From: Rhodococcus sp. B50
GTDB lineage: Bacteria > Actinomycetota > Actinomycetes > Mycobacteriales > Mycobacteriaceae
NCBI RefSeq assembly: GCF_013602415.1
Contig: NZ_WPAG02000002.1
Location: forward strand, 1,240,001 to 1,304,000
Direction: 5' to 3'
DNA: 64,000 nucleotides
The notes below the pieces were generated by a model that had not been told where the DNA came from, made no database searches, and saw only the letters and a program-made list of their open reading frames with translations. This document shows, piece after piece, positions 16,112 through 24,648 of this stretch; within the stretch, counting starts at the first letter, position 1; the number at the start of each line of letters is the position of its first letter. A program made the translations under genes and the position numbers.

Positions 16112-16819
16112 TTACTTCCAGTACGCCTGATACTTCACGGCCGCCTTCGGCAGCCCGTGAGTGTGCCTGAGAGTCTTGACGATCGAGCGGGTGGTGTGGC
16201 CGTCACAGGCCACCCAGGCGAAGGTATCGCCCGGGCAGGTCATCTCCTGCGCTGCCTCGCACAGCAGTCTGCCGTCGTTCACCCGCTGCAGCCAGGTGAC
16301 CTGATGGTGGGGCTTGTTGCGCACCGGCAGCTGCCGGTCTGATTCGTACTGCCACTCCAGCCATACCCGTGCAGGGGTGTCGCCGATGGCATCGAGCAGG
16401 GTGTTGATGGCGGGCAGTGAGGCGGTGTCGCCGAACACCACATACTCACCGGGAGTGGTCTCGGGTAGGGCGAAGTTGGAGCCGAGCACCGTTGCGTCGA
16501 GCGGGTCGCCGACTGCCGCGCGTTCGGCCCATCGGCAGGCGGGGCCGCCGTGCAGGGCGAATTCGATGGAGAATCGGTCGCCGGCGGGATCCTGATCGAT
16601 CAGCGTGTAGCCACGGTGGTGCAGCTTGTCGCTGTGTTCGTCGGGGATCCAGAGCCTGATCCACTGGGTCGGGTGCACCGGGTGATCGGCGAGCAGTCCG
16701 CCGCCGGCGAAGCCGAGACGGATGTACTTGTCGGTCACGTATTCGCTGGAGGTGACGGTGAGGTGGTAGTCACGGCCGCCCCAGGCCTTGACCATGACTC
16801 CGTTGAAACCTTTGCCCAT
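16112..16819 (-). CDS. Siderophore-interacting protein (SIP family ferric-siderophore reductase)
   Basis: A 235-residue flavoprotein of the ViuB/SIP family that reduces ferric siderophores in the cytosol to release iron. The FAD domain contains HPTQWIRLWIPDE and RGYTLID. The SIP C-terminal domain has PGEYVVFGDTASLPAI, VWLEWQYESD and the late FAWVACDGHTTRSIVKTLR segment. ATG 16819 is preceded at once by an iron-box-like palindrome, so expression is likely repressed by iron through an IdeR/DtxR protein. It is convergent with the TetR gene and divergent from the cobalamin importer. Confidence 0.9.
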   Translation of the reverse strand: MGKGFNGVMVKAWGGRDYHLTVTSSEYVTDKYIRLGFAGGGLLADHPVHPTQWIRLWIPDEHSDKLHHRGYTLIDQDPAGDRFSIEFALHGGPACRWAERAAVGDPLDATVLGSNFALPETTPGEYVVFGDTASLPAINTLLDAIGDTPARVWLEWQYESDRQLPVRNKPHHQVTWLQRVNDGRLLCEAAQEMTCPGDTFAWVACDGHTTRSIVKTLRHTHGLPKAAVKYQAYWK

Positions 16820-16823
16820 GCGA

Positions 16824-16839
16824 GTGAGGCTAGCCTAAC
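16824..16839. promoter_or_regulatory. Iron-box-like palindrome
   Basis: GTGAGGCTAGCCTAAC contains the perfect ten-base palindrome AGGCTAGCCT and matches the centre of the IdeR/DtxR consensus (TTAGGTTAGGCTAACCTAA) only in part. It begins five bases before the ATG of the SIP gene, so the transcript may be almost leaderless. The protein's role makes iron control plausible. Confidence 0.5.
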
Positions 16840-17053
16840 AACACGTGTTTCGTGTCACCCACAGTAAATCTCGATCCCAGAACAACGATGCCCGGCGACT
16901 CGCAGCCTCACCGATGCCGCCGAGGAGGGACACGGCCGGACGCTGCCGGGACGGGGCGACGACCACCCTGTGCATCGCCCCTCACAGGTCGGTTTCCAGT
17001 GTCATCCATCTGCAACGGGACCCATGGAGTGGCCCTCCCGAACCGGCAATGTG

Positions 17054-17059
17054 CATAAT
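17054..17059 (+). promoter_or_regulatory. Candidate -10 element of the riboswitch transcript
   Basis: CATAAT stands a few bases before the first conserved riboswitch positions, which would place the RNA start near 17066. No clear -35 is seen, as is common in actinobacteria. Confidence 0.4.
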
Positions 17060-17065
17060 GACGCG

Positions 17066-17296
17066 AACGTTGCTGACACCCAGTGCAGGGGAAGTCCGGT
17101 CGAAACCCGGCGCTGACCCGCAACGGTAGACCGCCGAGCCCGGCGGTGAGCCCGAATACCTGCCTGGGGGTCCGCGACTCCGATATATCGCCGTGGTCTG
17201 CGAGACGGAGTCCAGCAGGGCAGTTGGTGCACCCTTCGGTGCCTGCTGCCGTGGTGGGTCCCGGCTTCGGACCACCCGAGCAGAGCACGAGGTCCC
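17066..17296 (+). ncRNA. Cobalamin (B12) riboswitch with expression platform
   Basis: The core conserved elements of the adenosylcobalamin aptamer are present in order: AGGGGAAGTCCGGT, then GAAACCCGGCGCTGACCCGC, CAACGGTA, and the B12 box GAGCCCGAATACCTGCC at 17148-17164. Downstream, two strong hairpins can form: GACTCCG/CGGAGTC (about 17176-17213) and CAGCAGG/CCTGCTG (about 17213-17249). A third, GGTCC/GGACC, lies close to the start codon. These give alternative folds that could hide the ribosome site when cobalamin binds. The first gene starts at 17297. The exact aptamer borders are approximate. Confidence 0.88.
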
Positions 17297-18316
17297 ATGC
17301 TCGTCCACGCCAAGTCGGCCCGCCGCTGCATCGTCGCGCTCGCCTCGATCACCTCCGCAGCCCTGCTGCTGACCGGATGCTCCCGCGGTACCACCACCGC
17401 AGGAGCCGAGGCCGAAGCCGCCGAATCGTTCACCGAACCGGTGACCATCACCAACTGCGACCGCACCGCCACCTTCGACGCTCCCCCGCAGCGCATCGTC
17501 TCGATGAACGACCACGTCACCGAGACCCTCATCCAGATGGGTGTGGGCGACCGCATCGTCGGCATGGGCTACGGCGAACAACCCGATCCCCTACCCGAGA
17601 CCGCAGAGCAGTTCCGCACCATCCCGTCGCTCGCACAGGAGTATCCGACCTCCGAGCAGGTCCTCGATCTCGAACCTGATCTGGTCGTCGGGGGCATGCG
17701 CAGCGCATTCGACGACAAGAACGGTCTCGGACGTGACGGTCTCGAAGCCGCCGGTATCGCCACCTTCCTGTTCTCCGAGTACTGCGGCCAGGGCTTCCCT
17801 GACATCGATCTGCTCGAGAACGACTTCGCGCAGCTCGGCGCGATCCTCGGTGTCGAGGAGTCGGCCGCGCAGCTGACCGAACGAATCGTCGCCGGCCTCG
17901 ACACGATCAGTGCACGCCTCGACGACGCTGGGGTGCAACCGATCCGAACGTTCTTCTACGATTCCGGCGAAGCCGAACCCCTGTCCGTCGGCGGGGTCGG
18001 CATCGGCAACCTCATCAGCGAATACGCCGGCGTCGAGAACATCACCGCCGAAGGCCCCAAACCCTACTTCGCGACCAGCTGGGAAGTCGTCGGCGAACGC
18101 CGACCCGAGGCGATCGTTGTCCTCGACTACGGGTCCACCAGCGCCGCGGACAAGATCGCGTTCTTGAAGAACCATCCCGTCATGGCGACCACCCCGGCCG
18201 TGCGCGACGATCGTTTCGTCGTCGTCCCACTCGATGACTTCTTCGAAAGCTCCCGCATGGTCACCTCCGCCGACACCATCGCCCGAGCACTTCATCCGGA
18301 AGCGTTCGCCGAATGA
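17297..18316 (+). CDS. BtuF-like ABC transporter substrate-binding lipoprotein
   Basis: A 339-residue lipoprotein (lipobox LLTGC, Cys28) of the metal-chelate/cobalamin class III binding family: RIVSMNDHVTETLIQMGVGDRIVGMG, then EQVLDLEPDLVVGG, a long central helix, and SWEVVGERRPEAIVVLDYG. The riboswitch directly upstream makes cobalamin or a corrinoid the best ligand, although sequence alone would equally fit a ferric siderophore. It overlaps the permease gene by four bases (ATGA). Confidence 0.88.
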   Translation: MLVHAKSARRCIVALASITSAALLLTGCSRGTTTAGAEAEAAESFTEPVTITNCDRTATFDAPPQRIVSMNDHVTETLIQMGVGDRIVGMGYGEQPDPLPETAEQFRTIPSLAQEYPTSEQVLDLEPDLVVGGMRSAFDDKNGLGRDGLEAAGIATFLFSEYCGQGFPDIDLLENDFAQLGAILGVEESAAQLTERIVAGLDTISARLDDAGVQPIRTFFYDSGEAEPLSVGGVGIGNLISEYAGVENITAEGPKPYFATSWEVVGERRPEAIVVLDYGSTSAADKIAFLKNHPVMATTPAVRDDRFVVVPLDDFFESSRMVTSADTIARALHPEAFAE

Positions 18317-19428
18317 GCACGGTCACCGAGACCGCACCGCTCGCGTCACCGCCCACAGGTAGCGATGCGAGAAGAAGCGATCGTCGCCGAACTCTGGGAG
18401 CGGTGCTGACACTGCTCACGGCAGCTCTTGCTCTCGCGATTGCCATGGCCGTGTCGCTCGGCACGATCACCATCCCGCTCGGTGACGTATGGGCCATCGT
18501 GGCCTACCGGATCTCTCCCGTTCCCCTCGAGGCCGTGTGGGGTGATCCGTGGTGGAGCGCGACCCGCGAAGCAATCGTGTTCGAATCCCGACTTCCTCGC
18601 GCCTTGACTGCCGCAGTCGTAGGCGCAGCGCTTGCCGTCGCCGGCGCCGTCGCGCAAGCCGTGACCCGCAATCCCCTCGCCGACCCGTACCTTCTCGGGG
18701 TGTCCTCGGGCGCCGGTTTCGGAGTCGCCACCGTGACGGTCCTCGGGTTCGGTGCCGGCGCCCTCGGGATCTTCACCTTGCCGTTCGCCGCTTTCCTGGG
18801 AGCTCTGCTCCCTCTCGCCGCGACGATCGTGGTGAGCCTGCGCGCCCATTCGGTGACCGCGATCATCCTGGTCGGGGTCGCATTGTCGATGGTGTTCTCC
18901 TCCATGGTCACCTTCGTACTGTTGGTACTCGGTGACGTGCATCAACTCGGCACCGTGATGCAATGGCTCGCCGGTGGTTTCGGCGACGCCAACTGGGCGT
19001 CGCTCATCGCACCGACCCTGGTGCTCCTCGTCGTCGGAACCGCTGTCGTGCTGTGCAGCCGACAACTCAACCTGCTGCTCACCGGCGACGACGGAGCCAC
19101 CGCCCTCGGTATGAACGTCCCGCGGTTCCGGGTCCTGATCCTGCTTGCCGTCTCACTCCTGGCCGCCGCAGCCGTCGCGGTATCGGGCACGATCGGATTC
19201 GTGGGCCTACTCGTTCCCCATCTGGCCGCCTATCTCGTCGGCCGCAATGCCGCACGTCTCGTCCCGGCCGCGGCCCTTCTCGGCGCGGTCGCTCTCGTAC
19301 TCGCCGACATCCTCGCCCGGTCGCTGAGCAACACCACCGAACTGCCGATCGGAGTCATCACCGGACTCGTCGGAGGACCGATCTTCATTGCCATGTTGTG
19401 GCGCCGCTACAGTCAGGACCGCCGATGA
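18313..19428 (+). CDS. FecCD/BtuC-type ABC transporter permease
   Basis: A 371-residue permease with about ten membrane helices. Family segments are ESRLPRALTAAVVGAALAVAGAVAQAVTRNPLADPYLLGVSSGAGFG, shown here only in part by LPRALTAAVVGAAL and NPLADPYLLGVSSGA, then QWLAGGFGDANW and GFVGLLVPHLAAYLVG. It would form the homodimeric channel for cobalamin import. Both ends overlap neighbouring genes by four bases. The first 35 residues are a cytosolic extension. Confidence 0.92.
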   Translation: MSTVTETAPLASPPTGSDARRSDRRRTLGAVLTLLTAALALAIAMAVSLGTITIPLGDVWAIVAYRISPVPLEAVWGDPWWSATREAIVFESRLPRALTAAVVGAALAVAGAVAQAVTRNPLADPYLLGVSSGAGFGVATVTVLGFGAGALGIFTLPFAAFLGALLPLAATIVVSLRAHSVTAIILVGVALSMVFSSMVTFVLLVLGDVHQLGTVMQWLAGGFGDANWASLIAPTLVLLVVGTAVVLCSRQLNLLLTGDDGATALGMNVPRFRVLILLAVSLLAAAAVAVSGTIGFVGLLVPHLAAYLVGRNAARLVPAAALLGAVALVLADILARSLSNTTELPIGVITGLVGGPIFIAMLWRRYSQDRR

Positions 19429-20204
19429 CCCGGCTACGTGCTTCCGGAGTGCAGGCCCGGCTCGGGGAACGCACAGTCCTTCACGGCGCCGATCTCGACG
19501 TCAATCCCGGCGAGGTGCTCGCCCTGGTGGGCCCGAACGGCAGCGGCAAGACCACCCTGCTGCGAACCTGCTATCGCGCCCTGGCAGTGACCGGGGGTGC
19601 GATCCTGCTCGACGACACGAATATTCACACCCTGCGACGCCGCCGAGTGGCACGCACCATCGGGGTGAGCACCCAGGAACCGGCCGCCTTCGGTGGCGTG
19701 ACCGTCCGGGAATCCGTTCGACTGGGCCGCTCGGCGCGACGTGGATGGCTCGAACCCTTCCGCACCGAGGACGACGACGCGGTAGACCGCGCACTCACCC
19801 AGGTCTCCCTCACCTCGCATGCCGACCGTGACGTCACCGAATTGTCCGGCGGCGAACGTCAACGTGTCTCGATCGCCCGTGCACTCGCTCAGGAGCCGCA
19901 GGTACTGCTTCTCGACGAACCGACCAATCACCTCGACCTGCGTCACCAACTCGGTGTGCTCGAGCTCCTCCGCGCACTCGCCGTCGACGACCTTGCTGTG
20001 CTCGTCACTCTGCACGACCTACGACTGGCGGCCGAGTACTGTGACCGAATCGCGGTACTCGACGCAGGGCGGGTAGTCGATGCCGGTACACCCGAGCGCG
20101 TCCTCACGCCCGAACTGCTCGACACCGTTTTCGGCGTGCGCGGACGCATACGAACCGTCGAAGGCCGGCGGGTCCTCGATCTGTACGGACTCGTCGATGG
20201 CTGA
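19425..20204 (+). CDS. BtuD/FecE-type ABC transporter ATPase
   Basis: A 259-residue ATPase. Walker A is GPNGSGKTT at 36-44, the Q-loop STQEP lies near 82-86, the signature LSGGERQ is at 140-146, Walker B is LLLDEP at 161-166 followed by TNHLD, and the switch His is in VTLHDLRLAAEYCDRI. The ATG is inside the permease stop. An upstream reading frame from 18963 is antisense-like shadow sequence of the permease gene. The final codons overlap the start of the FhuF-like gene by eight bases. Confidence 0.92.
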   Translation: MTRLRASGVQARLGERTVLHGADLDVNPGEVLALVGPNGSGKTTLLRTCYRALAVTGGAILLDDTNIHTLRRRRVARTIGVSTQEPAAFGGVTVRESVRLGRSARRGWLEPFRTEDDDAVDRALTQVSLTSHADRDVTELSGGERQRVSIARALAQEPQVLLLDEPTNHLDLRHQLGVLELLRALAVDDLAVLVTLHDLRLAAEYCDRIAVLDAGRVVDAGTPERVLTPELLDTVFGVRGRIRTVEGRRVLDLYGLVDG

Positions 20205-20931
20205 GACCGATCTCGATTCGCAGCCCCTCGACCGGGCGTACCGGCGCATCAGGCCTGTTCTCGGCGACTTCGCCCACACCACCGATCTGTTCGGTGAGAC
20301 GTTCTCCGGGGAACGGATGGCCGATCACGACTGGATCGCCGAACGCATCGCCGACACGGGCAGCCGATGGCGGTGCGGCGACCCGCGCATCAACGGCACG
20401 TTGTGGTGGTATTCGGTGAGTTCGACGATGATCGCCGCGCCTGTCGCCATGTTGTGCACCGAGGGCTTCGCCCCCGATCCGCAACTGCAACAGCTCGAGT
20501 GCACCCTGCACGACAACGGCTACCTCGGTGCCGTCCGGTCCCGGCGGATCCTGCACGACGCCGCTGCCTATGCCGAGGCTCTGATCATCTCGTACGGATC
20601 GGTGATCGATGCTCTCGCTGCGGTTTCCGGTGCGGCACCTCGCGCCCTGTGGGCGGTCGCCACCGATTCCGTCGCCAACCGTGCCCTCACCGCGGGCCGC
20701 ACTCTGGGCAGAGTCGACGAAGCGTGCACACTTGCTGCCGCACTCGCGGCGCCGCCGATGCTCACACCGAGATTCGTCGATATCGAAGCCGAGTCCCGCT
20801 CGGTGCGTTTCGTCCGACGCGGGTCGTGTTGCCTGATCTACCTCACGGACAATGACAAATGCGCGAGCTGCCCGCGCCGGACACCGGCCGATCGCCATGT
20901 ACGACTTCTCCGGCACATTGCCGACGGATGA
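20197..20931 (+). CDS. FhuF-like 2Fe-2S ferric reductase protein
   Basis: A 244-residue cytosolic protein with the FhuF C-terminal cluster motif CC-x9-C-x2-C (Cys211, Cys212, Cys222, Cys225). FhuF proteins reduce ferric hydroxamate siderophores. Here the gene is translated with a cobalamin-riboswitch importer (eight-base overlap with the ATPase), so the substrate could instead be the cobalt centre of an imported corrinoid, or iron if the importer is mixed. The N-terminal 190 residues have the loose alpha-helical character of this family. The call rests mainly on the cysteine pattern and context. Confidence 0.78.
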   Translation: MAETDLDSQPLDRAYRRIRPVLGDFAHTTDLFGETFSGERMADHDWIAERIADTGSRWRCGDPRINGTLWWYSVSSTMIAAPVAMLCTEGFAPDPQLQQLECTLHDNGYLGAVRSRRILHDAAAYAEALIISYGSVIDALAAVSGAAPRALWAVATDSVANRALTAGRTLGRVDEACTLAAALAAPPMLTPRFVDIEAESRSVRFVRRGSCCLIYLTDNDKCASCPRRTPADRHVRLLRHIADG

Positions 20932-20978
20932 ATCTCCGGCTCCAGCGCGACGACCAGTCCGAATCGTCAGGGAGGGTC

Positions 20979-21010
20979 ACCGGGCTACGCCGACAACGCC
21001 GTAGCCCGGT
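20979..21010. terminator. Bidirectional hairpin terminator
   Basis: Perfect 11-base arms ACCGGGCTACG (20979-20989) and CGTAGCCCGGT (21000-21010) enclose a ten-base loop. It lies between the convergent FhuF-like gene and the isomerase gene. No U-tract follows on either strand, as often in high-GC actinobacteria. Confidence 0.75.
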
Positions 21011-21012
21011 CC

Positions 21013-21831
21013 TCACACAGCCTGCATCGATGTGATCAGCTTTCTGGTAGCGCTGACGATCCTGTCGAGCCACGCATCGTCACCCATCGCCTGCCGCAGC
21101 GGCTCGTTGGGTAGCTCGATGCTCACCGGTAGGTCCACCGGTAGCGTGGCCCAGATTCCTCGCAGGTCGATTCCGCCTGTTCCCGGGACGAGCCGTTCCT
21201 CACGGGCTTGCCTGATCAATTCGGCGTCGTCGTTCGGAACGGGATGGGAGCCGTCACACATTTGCGCATAGTGCAACCATTCGCGCGGGATCGCGGCGAG
21301 ATCGTCGAAGGTCGTGCTCGACCGTCCCACATGCAACGCGTCGACAAGCACACTGCGCGCCGGCCCATCTGCCTGCGACACGATCTCGATCGCAGCCTTC
21401 GCGTCGGGAACCGCTGTCCACGGCATGAATTCGAGGCTTGCGACGATCCCGTACTCGGCGCACACCTGCGCCAGCTGCGCGTACGAGTCCGTCAACCGCC
21501 CGCGATCGGGATCGTCGCCGCCGACGAGCACAGCACGTGCGCCGAGCCGTGCACCTGCCTCGAGCAGGGGACGGTAGGACGAAGCATCGAATTCTTCTGC
21601 GATGCGGATGATCTCGAGATCGAACACCTCGATCGGTGAATCGGCGAGGCGGCGCACGAGCGTGTCGAGGGCTGCGGGATCTTCGTGCAGCGGGTAAGCG
21701 GTGGTGCCGGGCGCCGCGGGTAGGAGCCGCAAGCCGATGGTGTCGAAGCCATGCCGTTCGGCGAGGTCCACGTGCTGCAACGGCGGGGTGTCCAGGACGG
21801 TGAGGGCAGCGAGCCCGAGCGGTGCGGTCAT
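21013..21831 (-). CDS. TIM-barrel sugar phosphate isomerase/epimerase-like protein
   Basis: A 272-residue AP-endonuclease-2/xylose-isomerase-type barrel. Metal-ligand positions are seen in EIIRI, SLEFMPW (Glu), VLVDALHVGRS (Asp/His), HYAQMCDGSHP and SIELPNEP (Glu). Members of this family include inosose isomerases and dehydratases, hydroxypyruvate isomerase and 3-dehydroshikimate dehydratase. The operon holds a shikimate/quinate-type dehydrogenase, so a dehydroshikimate-like substrate is attractive but unproven. ATG 21831 lies inside the stop of the FAD protein. It is the last gene of the operon and ends at the hairpin terminator. Confidence 0.82.
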   Translation of the reverse strand: MTAPLGLAALTVLDTPPLQHVDLAERHGFDTIGLRLLPAAPGTTAYPLHEDPAALDTLVRRLADSPIEVFDLEIIRIAEEFDASSYRPLLEAGARLGARAVLVGGDDPDRGRLTDSYAQLAQVCAEYGIVASLEFMPWTAVPDAKAAIEIVSQADGPARSVLVDALHVGRSSTTFDDLAAIPREWLHYAQMCDGSHPVPNDDAELIRQAREERLVPGTGGIDLRGIWATLPVDLPVSIELPNEPLRQAMGDDAWLDRIVSATRKLITSMQAV

Positions 21832-23555
21832 CGGCTGGCTCCTACAGGTGAGGCGAGACGGAGTCCGGTGAGATAACCGAAGGTCATGGCAGGACCGAGG
21901 TTGATACCCCCGGACGGGTAGTGACCGCCCATGACGCTCGCCTGGTCCACACCCACGGCGTACAGGCCGTCGATGGGCACGTCGCCGGAGCCCAGAACTC
22001 GGGACCGGGCGTCGGTGACGAGGCCGGCGAACGTACCGAAGCTGCCGGGCACCACTTTCACGGCATAGAACGGGCCTTTTTCGAGCGGAGCCAGCGACGG
22101 ATTGGGCCACGAGTTGTCGGGATCACCTGATCGGACGTTGAACGGAGTCGACCCACGGCCGAAATCGGGATCCTGCCCGAGCCGCGCGTTCTCGTTGAAC
22201 GCGGCAACGGTCTTGTCGAGTCCGTCCGGGTCGACGCCGATCTTCTCGGCGAGTTCCCGAAGGGTGGCAGCGCGGGTGAGGTACCCGGACCGCAGGTACG
22301 GCCAGGTGGGGATCGGGAACGGCTTGGCCATCCCCAGCGGGTAGTACTTCATGTATCGAGCGTCGGCGATCAGCCACGAGCACACCTCCTCGCCCTCGGG
22401 GACCTGCTCGATCATCGCGACGGTGTAGTCGTGGTAGCCGAGCGCCTCGTTGACGAATCGGCGGCCGTCCGCCAACACACCGATGGCGCCCGGTTTGGCG
22501 CGGTCCATGATGTGCGGGAAGACACCTTGCTTGCCGTTGCGGTATCGGACCAGGGAAACCGGGCAGTACGCGACCGGCGACGCAAGCGTGCGATCCAGAC
22601 GTCCACCGACCGATTCACCCAGCGAGATCCCGTCACCGGTCGTGGTCGGCGGCGTCAGCGTCCAGTGCTCGCGTCCGGTGGGTGTGCGCGGGAACAGTTC
22701 CCTACGTCGATCGAGGTCGTGCGTGAAGCCACCGGTGGCGAGGACGACACCCCGCTGAGCGGTGACGGTGTACTGCCCATCGGGACCTGCTAGGCGCACT
22801 CCGGTCACCCCGTCGTTGTCGGTGACGAGTGCGGTGGCTGCGGTGGATACCCGGAACTCGACACCGGCATCGAGCGCCGAGCGCAGCAGGCGACCGACGA
22901 GCGCGGTGCCGTTGACGAGTTGCTGACCACGACGCCTGGTGACGAGGTCGACCATATGTGTGCTCACGCGTCGCGCACAGTGTGCGAACGCCCTCGCCGA
23001 ACGCGTCGAGTGCAGGAACGCTTGCAGGTCGGGGCCGGCCATGATTCCCATGCCGAGGAACGAGGTCTCGTACAGTTGCCGGCGCAGCAGGGCCGCAACC
23101 TCGGGGCCGAGTGTGCGCAGGCTCACCGGCTTCGGTCCGACGGACCGGTGTCCGGTGCCGGCACCGGGGGTGTCGCCATGGATGTCCGCGATGGCCGCGC
23201 CGGGAACGAACTGCAGGGCCGTGCGCGTCTCGAAGAATTCGACCATCTCGGGGGCGCCGTCGAGCAACGCGTCGACCTTGTCGGCGTCGAAATTGTCGCC
23301 GAGTCGGTGTTCGAGGTAGGTACGGGGCAGGGCGCGGTCTTCGTCGATGCCGTCGGCGTGCGCGAACAGGGTGCGCGGCGTCCACATCCATCCGCCGGAC
23401 CATGCGGTGGCTCCGCCACATACGTCGGCCTTCTCGACCACGAGAACCGATGCGCCCCCGTGTGCAGCCGCGACGGCGGTGGACAATCCGCCCGCGCCGG
23501 ACCCCACGACGACGACGTCGAAGATGTTCTCGGCGATGGAACTGGCGGTGGTCAT
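21828..23555 (-). CDS. FAD-dependent dehydrogenase (fumarate reductase/ketosteroid dehydrogenase-like)
   Basis: A 575-residue flavoprotein. The N-terminal dinucleotide fold is VVVVGSGAGG (residues 14-23) with VVEKADVCGGATAWSGG. The C-terminal FAD motif is YAVGVDQASVMGGHYPSGGINLGPAMTFG, of which HYPSGGINLGPA is the signature of this group. The middle domain matches the substrate-capping domain of 3-ketosteroid 1-dehydrogenases and fumarate reductases. It should add or remove hydrogen across a C-C bond next to a carbonyl. The start ATG 23555 overlaps the stop of the broken oxidoreductase gene. Sequence upstream in the same frame is only shadow. Confidence 0.88.
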   Translation of the reverse strand: MTTASSIAENIFDVVVVGSGAGGLSTAVAAAHGGASVLVVEKADVCGGATAWSGGWMWTPRTLFAHADGIDEDRALPRTYLEHRLGDNFDADKVDALLDGAPEMVEFFETRTALQFVPGAAIADIHGDTPGAGTGHRSVGPKPVSLRTLGPEVAALLRRQLYETSFLGMGIMAGPDLQAFLHSTRSARAFAHCARRVSTHMVDLVTRRRGQQLVNGTALVGRLLRSALDAGVEFRVSTAATALVTDNDGVTGVRLAGPDGQYTVTAQRGVVLATGGFTHDLDRRRELFPRTPTGREHWTLTPPTTTGDGISLGESVGGRLDRTLASPVAYCPVSLVRYRNGKQGVFPHIMDRAKPGAIGVLADGRRFVNEALGYHDYTVAMIEQVPEGEEVCSWLIADARYMKYYPLGMAKPFPIPTWPYLRSGYLTRAATLRELAEKIGVDPDGLDKTVAAFNENARLGQDPDFGRGSTPFNVRSGDPDNSWPNPSLAPLEKGPFYAVKVVPGSFGTFAGLVTDARSRVLGSGDVPIDGLYAVGVDQASVMGGHYPSGGINLGPAMTFGYLTGLRLASPVGASR

Positions 23556-24648
23556 CGATTCTCCTCTGCTATGGACACAAGTGCGCGGGCCGGCTCGACG
23601 GGCCGGCCGGTGCGGGCGGATTCGTAGATTGCCTCGATCACGGCCAGTGACGTGCGTGCGTCGCGGCCGGTGACGGCAGGTGGGCGGCCGGTGCGGACGG
23701 CGTCGGCGAAGTCCTGCACCTGCAGGGTGTGGAAGTCGGTGAGTCCGGCGTTGATGTCCTCGACATCGAGATTGGCGGGGGTGGCACTGTCGTAGGGTGT
23801 GCTCAGCGCGAGTTCGCCGGGCACCGTCCACAGTTCGTTGATCCCTTCGCGGCCCTCGGGGAACTCGAGCACACTCGCAACGGCACCGGTCGTACCGATG
23901 ACGGTGACCCGGTTGCCGAGATTGTGGTTGACGCCGGTGGTGGCGTTGATCGTGGCGGTGCCTCCGGATGCGAAGGTCACCACGGCCGAGGCCGTGTCCT
24001 CGGTTTCGATGTGATCGCCGTGGAACCGCGTACCGATGCTGCCGGTCACCGAGACAGGTTCGCCCATGAACCACTGCAACAGGTCGATCTGGTGCACTGC
24101 CTGGGTCATGAGTACGCCGCCCCCATCGGTGTCCCACCGCCCCCGCCATGCGTCGGCCGAGTAGTAACTCGACGGCCGGTGGAGCAGCACCGACACCTCA
24201 CCGAGTACGGGCATGCCGAGCCGACCATCGTCGATCGCGGTCTTGATACGCCGGGCTGCAGGCCAGAAGCGGCGCTGGAACAGCACTCCGAAGACGATGC
24301 CGGCCCGATCGGCCGCAGCGATCATGCGGTCCGCAGCGGCCACACTCACCGCGATCGGCTTCTCGCACAGCACATGCATGCCCGCCTCGGCGGCAGCGAC
24401 GACGATCTGCTCGTGCACGGGATGCGGAGTGCACACCGTGCACGCGTCCAGGCCGAGCGCGAACAGCTCCTCCGCCGAGCCGGCGGCGTGGGCAATGCCG
24501 TGCCGACCCGCGAAGGTGCCGGCGCGCTCCGGATCGGCGTCAGCGCAACCCACCACCTCGACACCACGACACCACGACTCTGCTGCAGAGCCCGGACATG
24601 ATTGTCGGCGATACGTCCGCATCCGACGATGCCTACCCGCAACGACAT
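23552..24648 (-). pseudogene. Gfo/Idh/MocA-family oxidoreductase broken by an 8-base duplication
   Basis: The N-terminus MSLRVGIVGCGRIADNHVRALQQSRG (start 24648) shows the Rossmann loop GCGRIA but shifts frame at once after it. The rest, from GVEVVGCADADPERAGTF to the end, is in another frame and is complete: CTPHPVHEQIVVAAAEAGMHVLCEKP, with the EKP motif, and the C-terminal domain with GGGVLMTQAVHQIDLLQWFMG. Removing one copy of the tandem GACACCAC at 24560-24575 restores a single frame reading SRGVEVVGCAD. Intact, the protein would have about 362 residues and oxidise or reduce a cyclic polyol or sugar with NAD(P). Either the allele is inactive, or the slippage is reversible, or it is a sequencing error. 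Confidence 0.85.
24560..24575. repeat. Frame-breaking tandem duplication of 8 bases
   Basis: Two adjacent copies of GACACCAC. Because eight is not a multiple of three, the second copy shifts the reading frame of the Gfo/Idh/MocA gene at about codon 28. Tandem repeats of this size can be gained or lost by replication slippage. Confidence 0.9.

Noticed and set aside
18581..18600. A tRNA-like TTCGAATCC box
   Set aside because: It lies inside the permease gene, and no cloverleaf can be formed around it.
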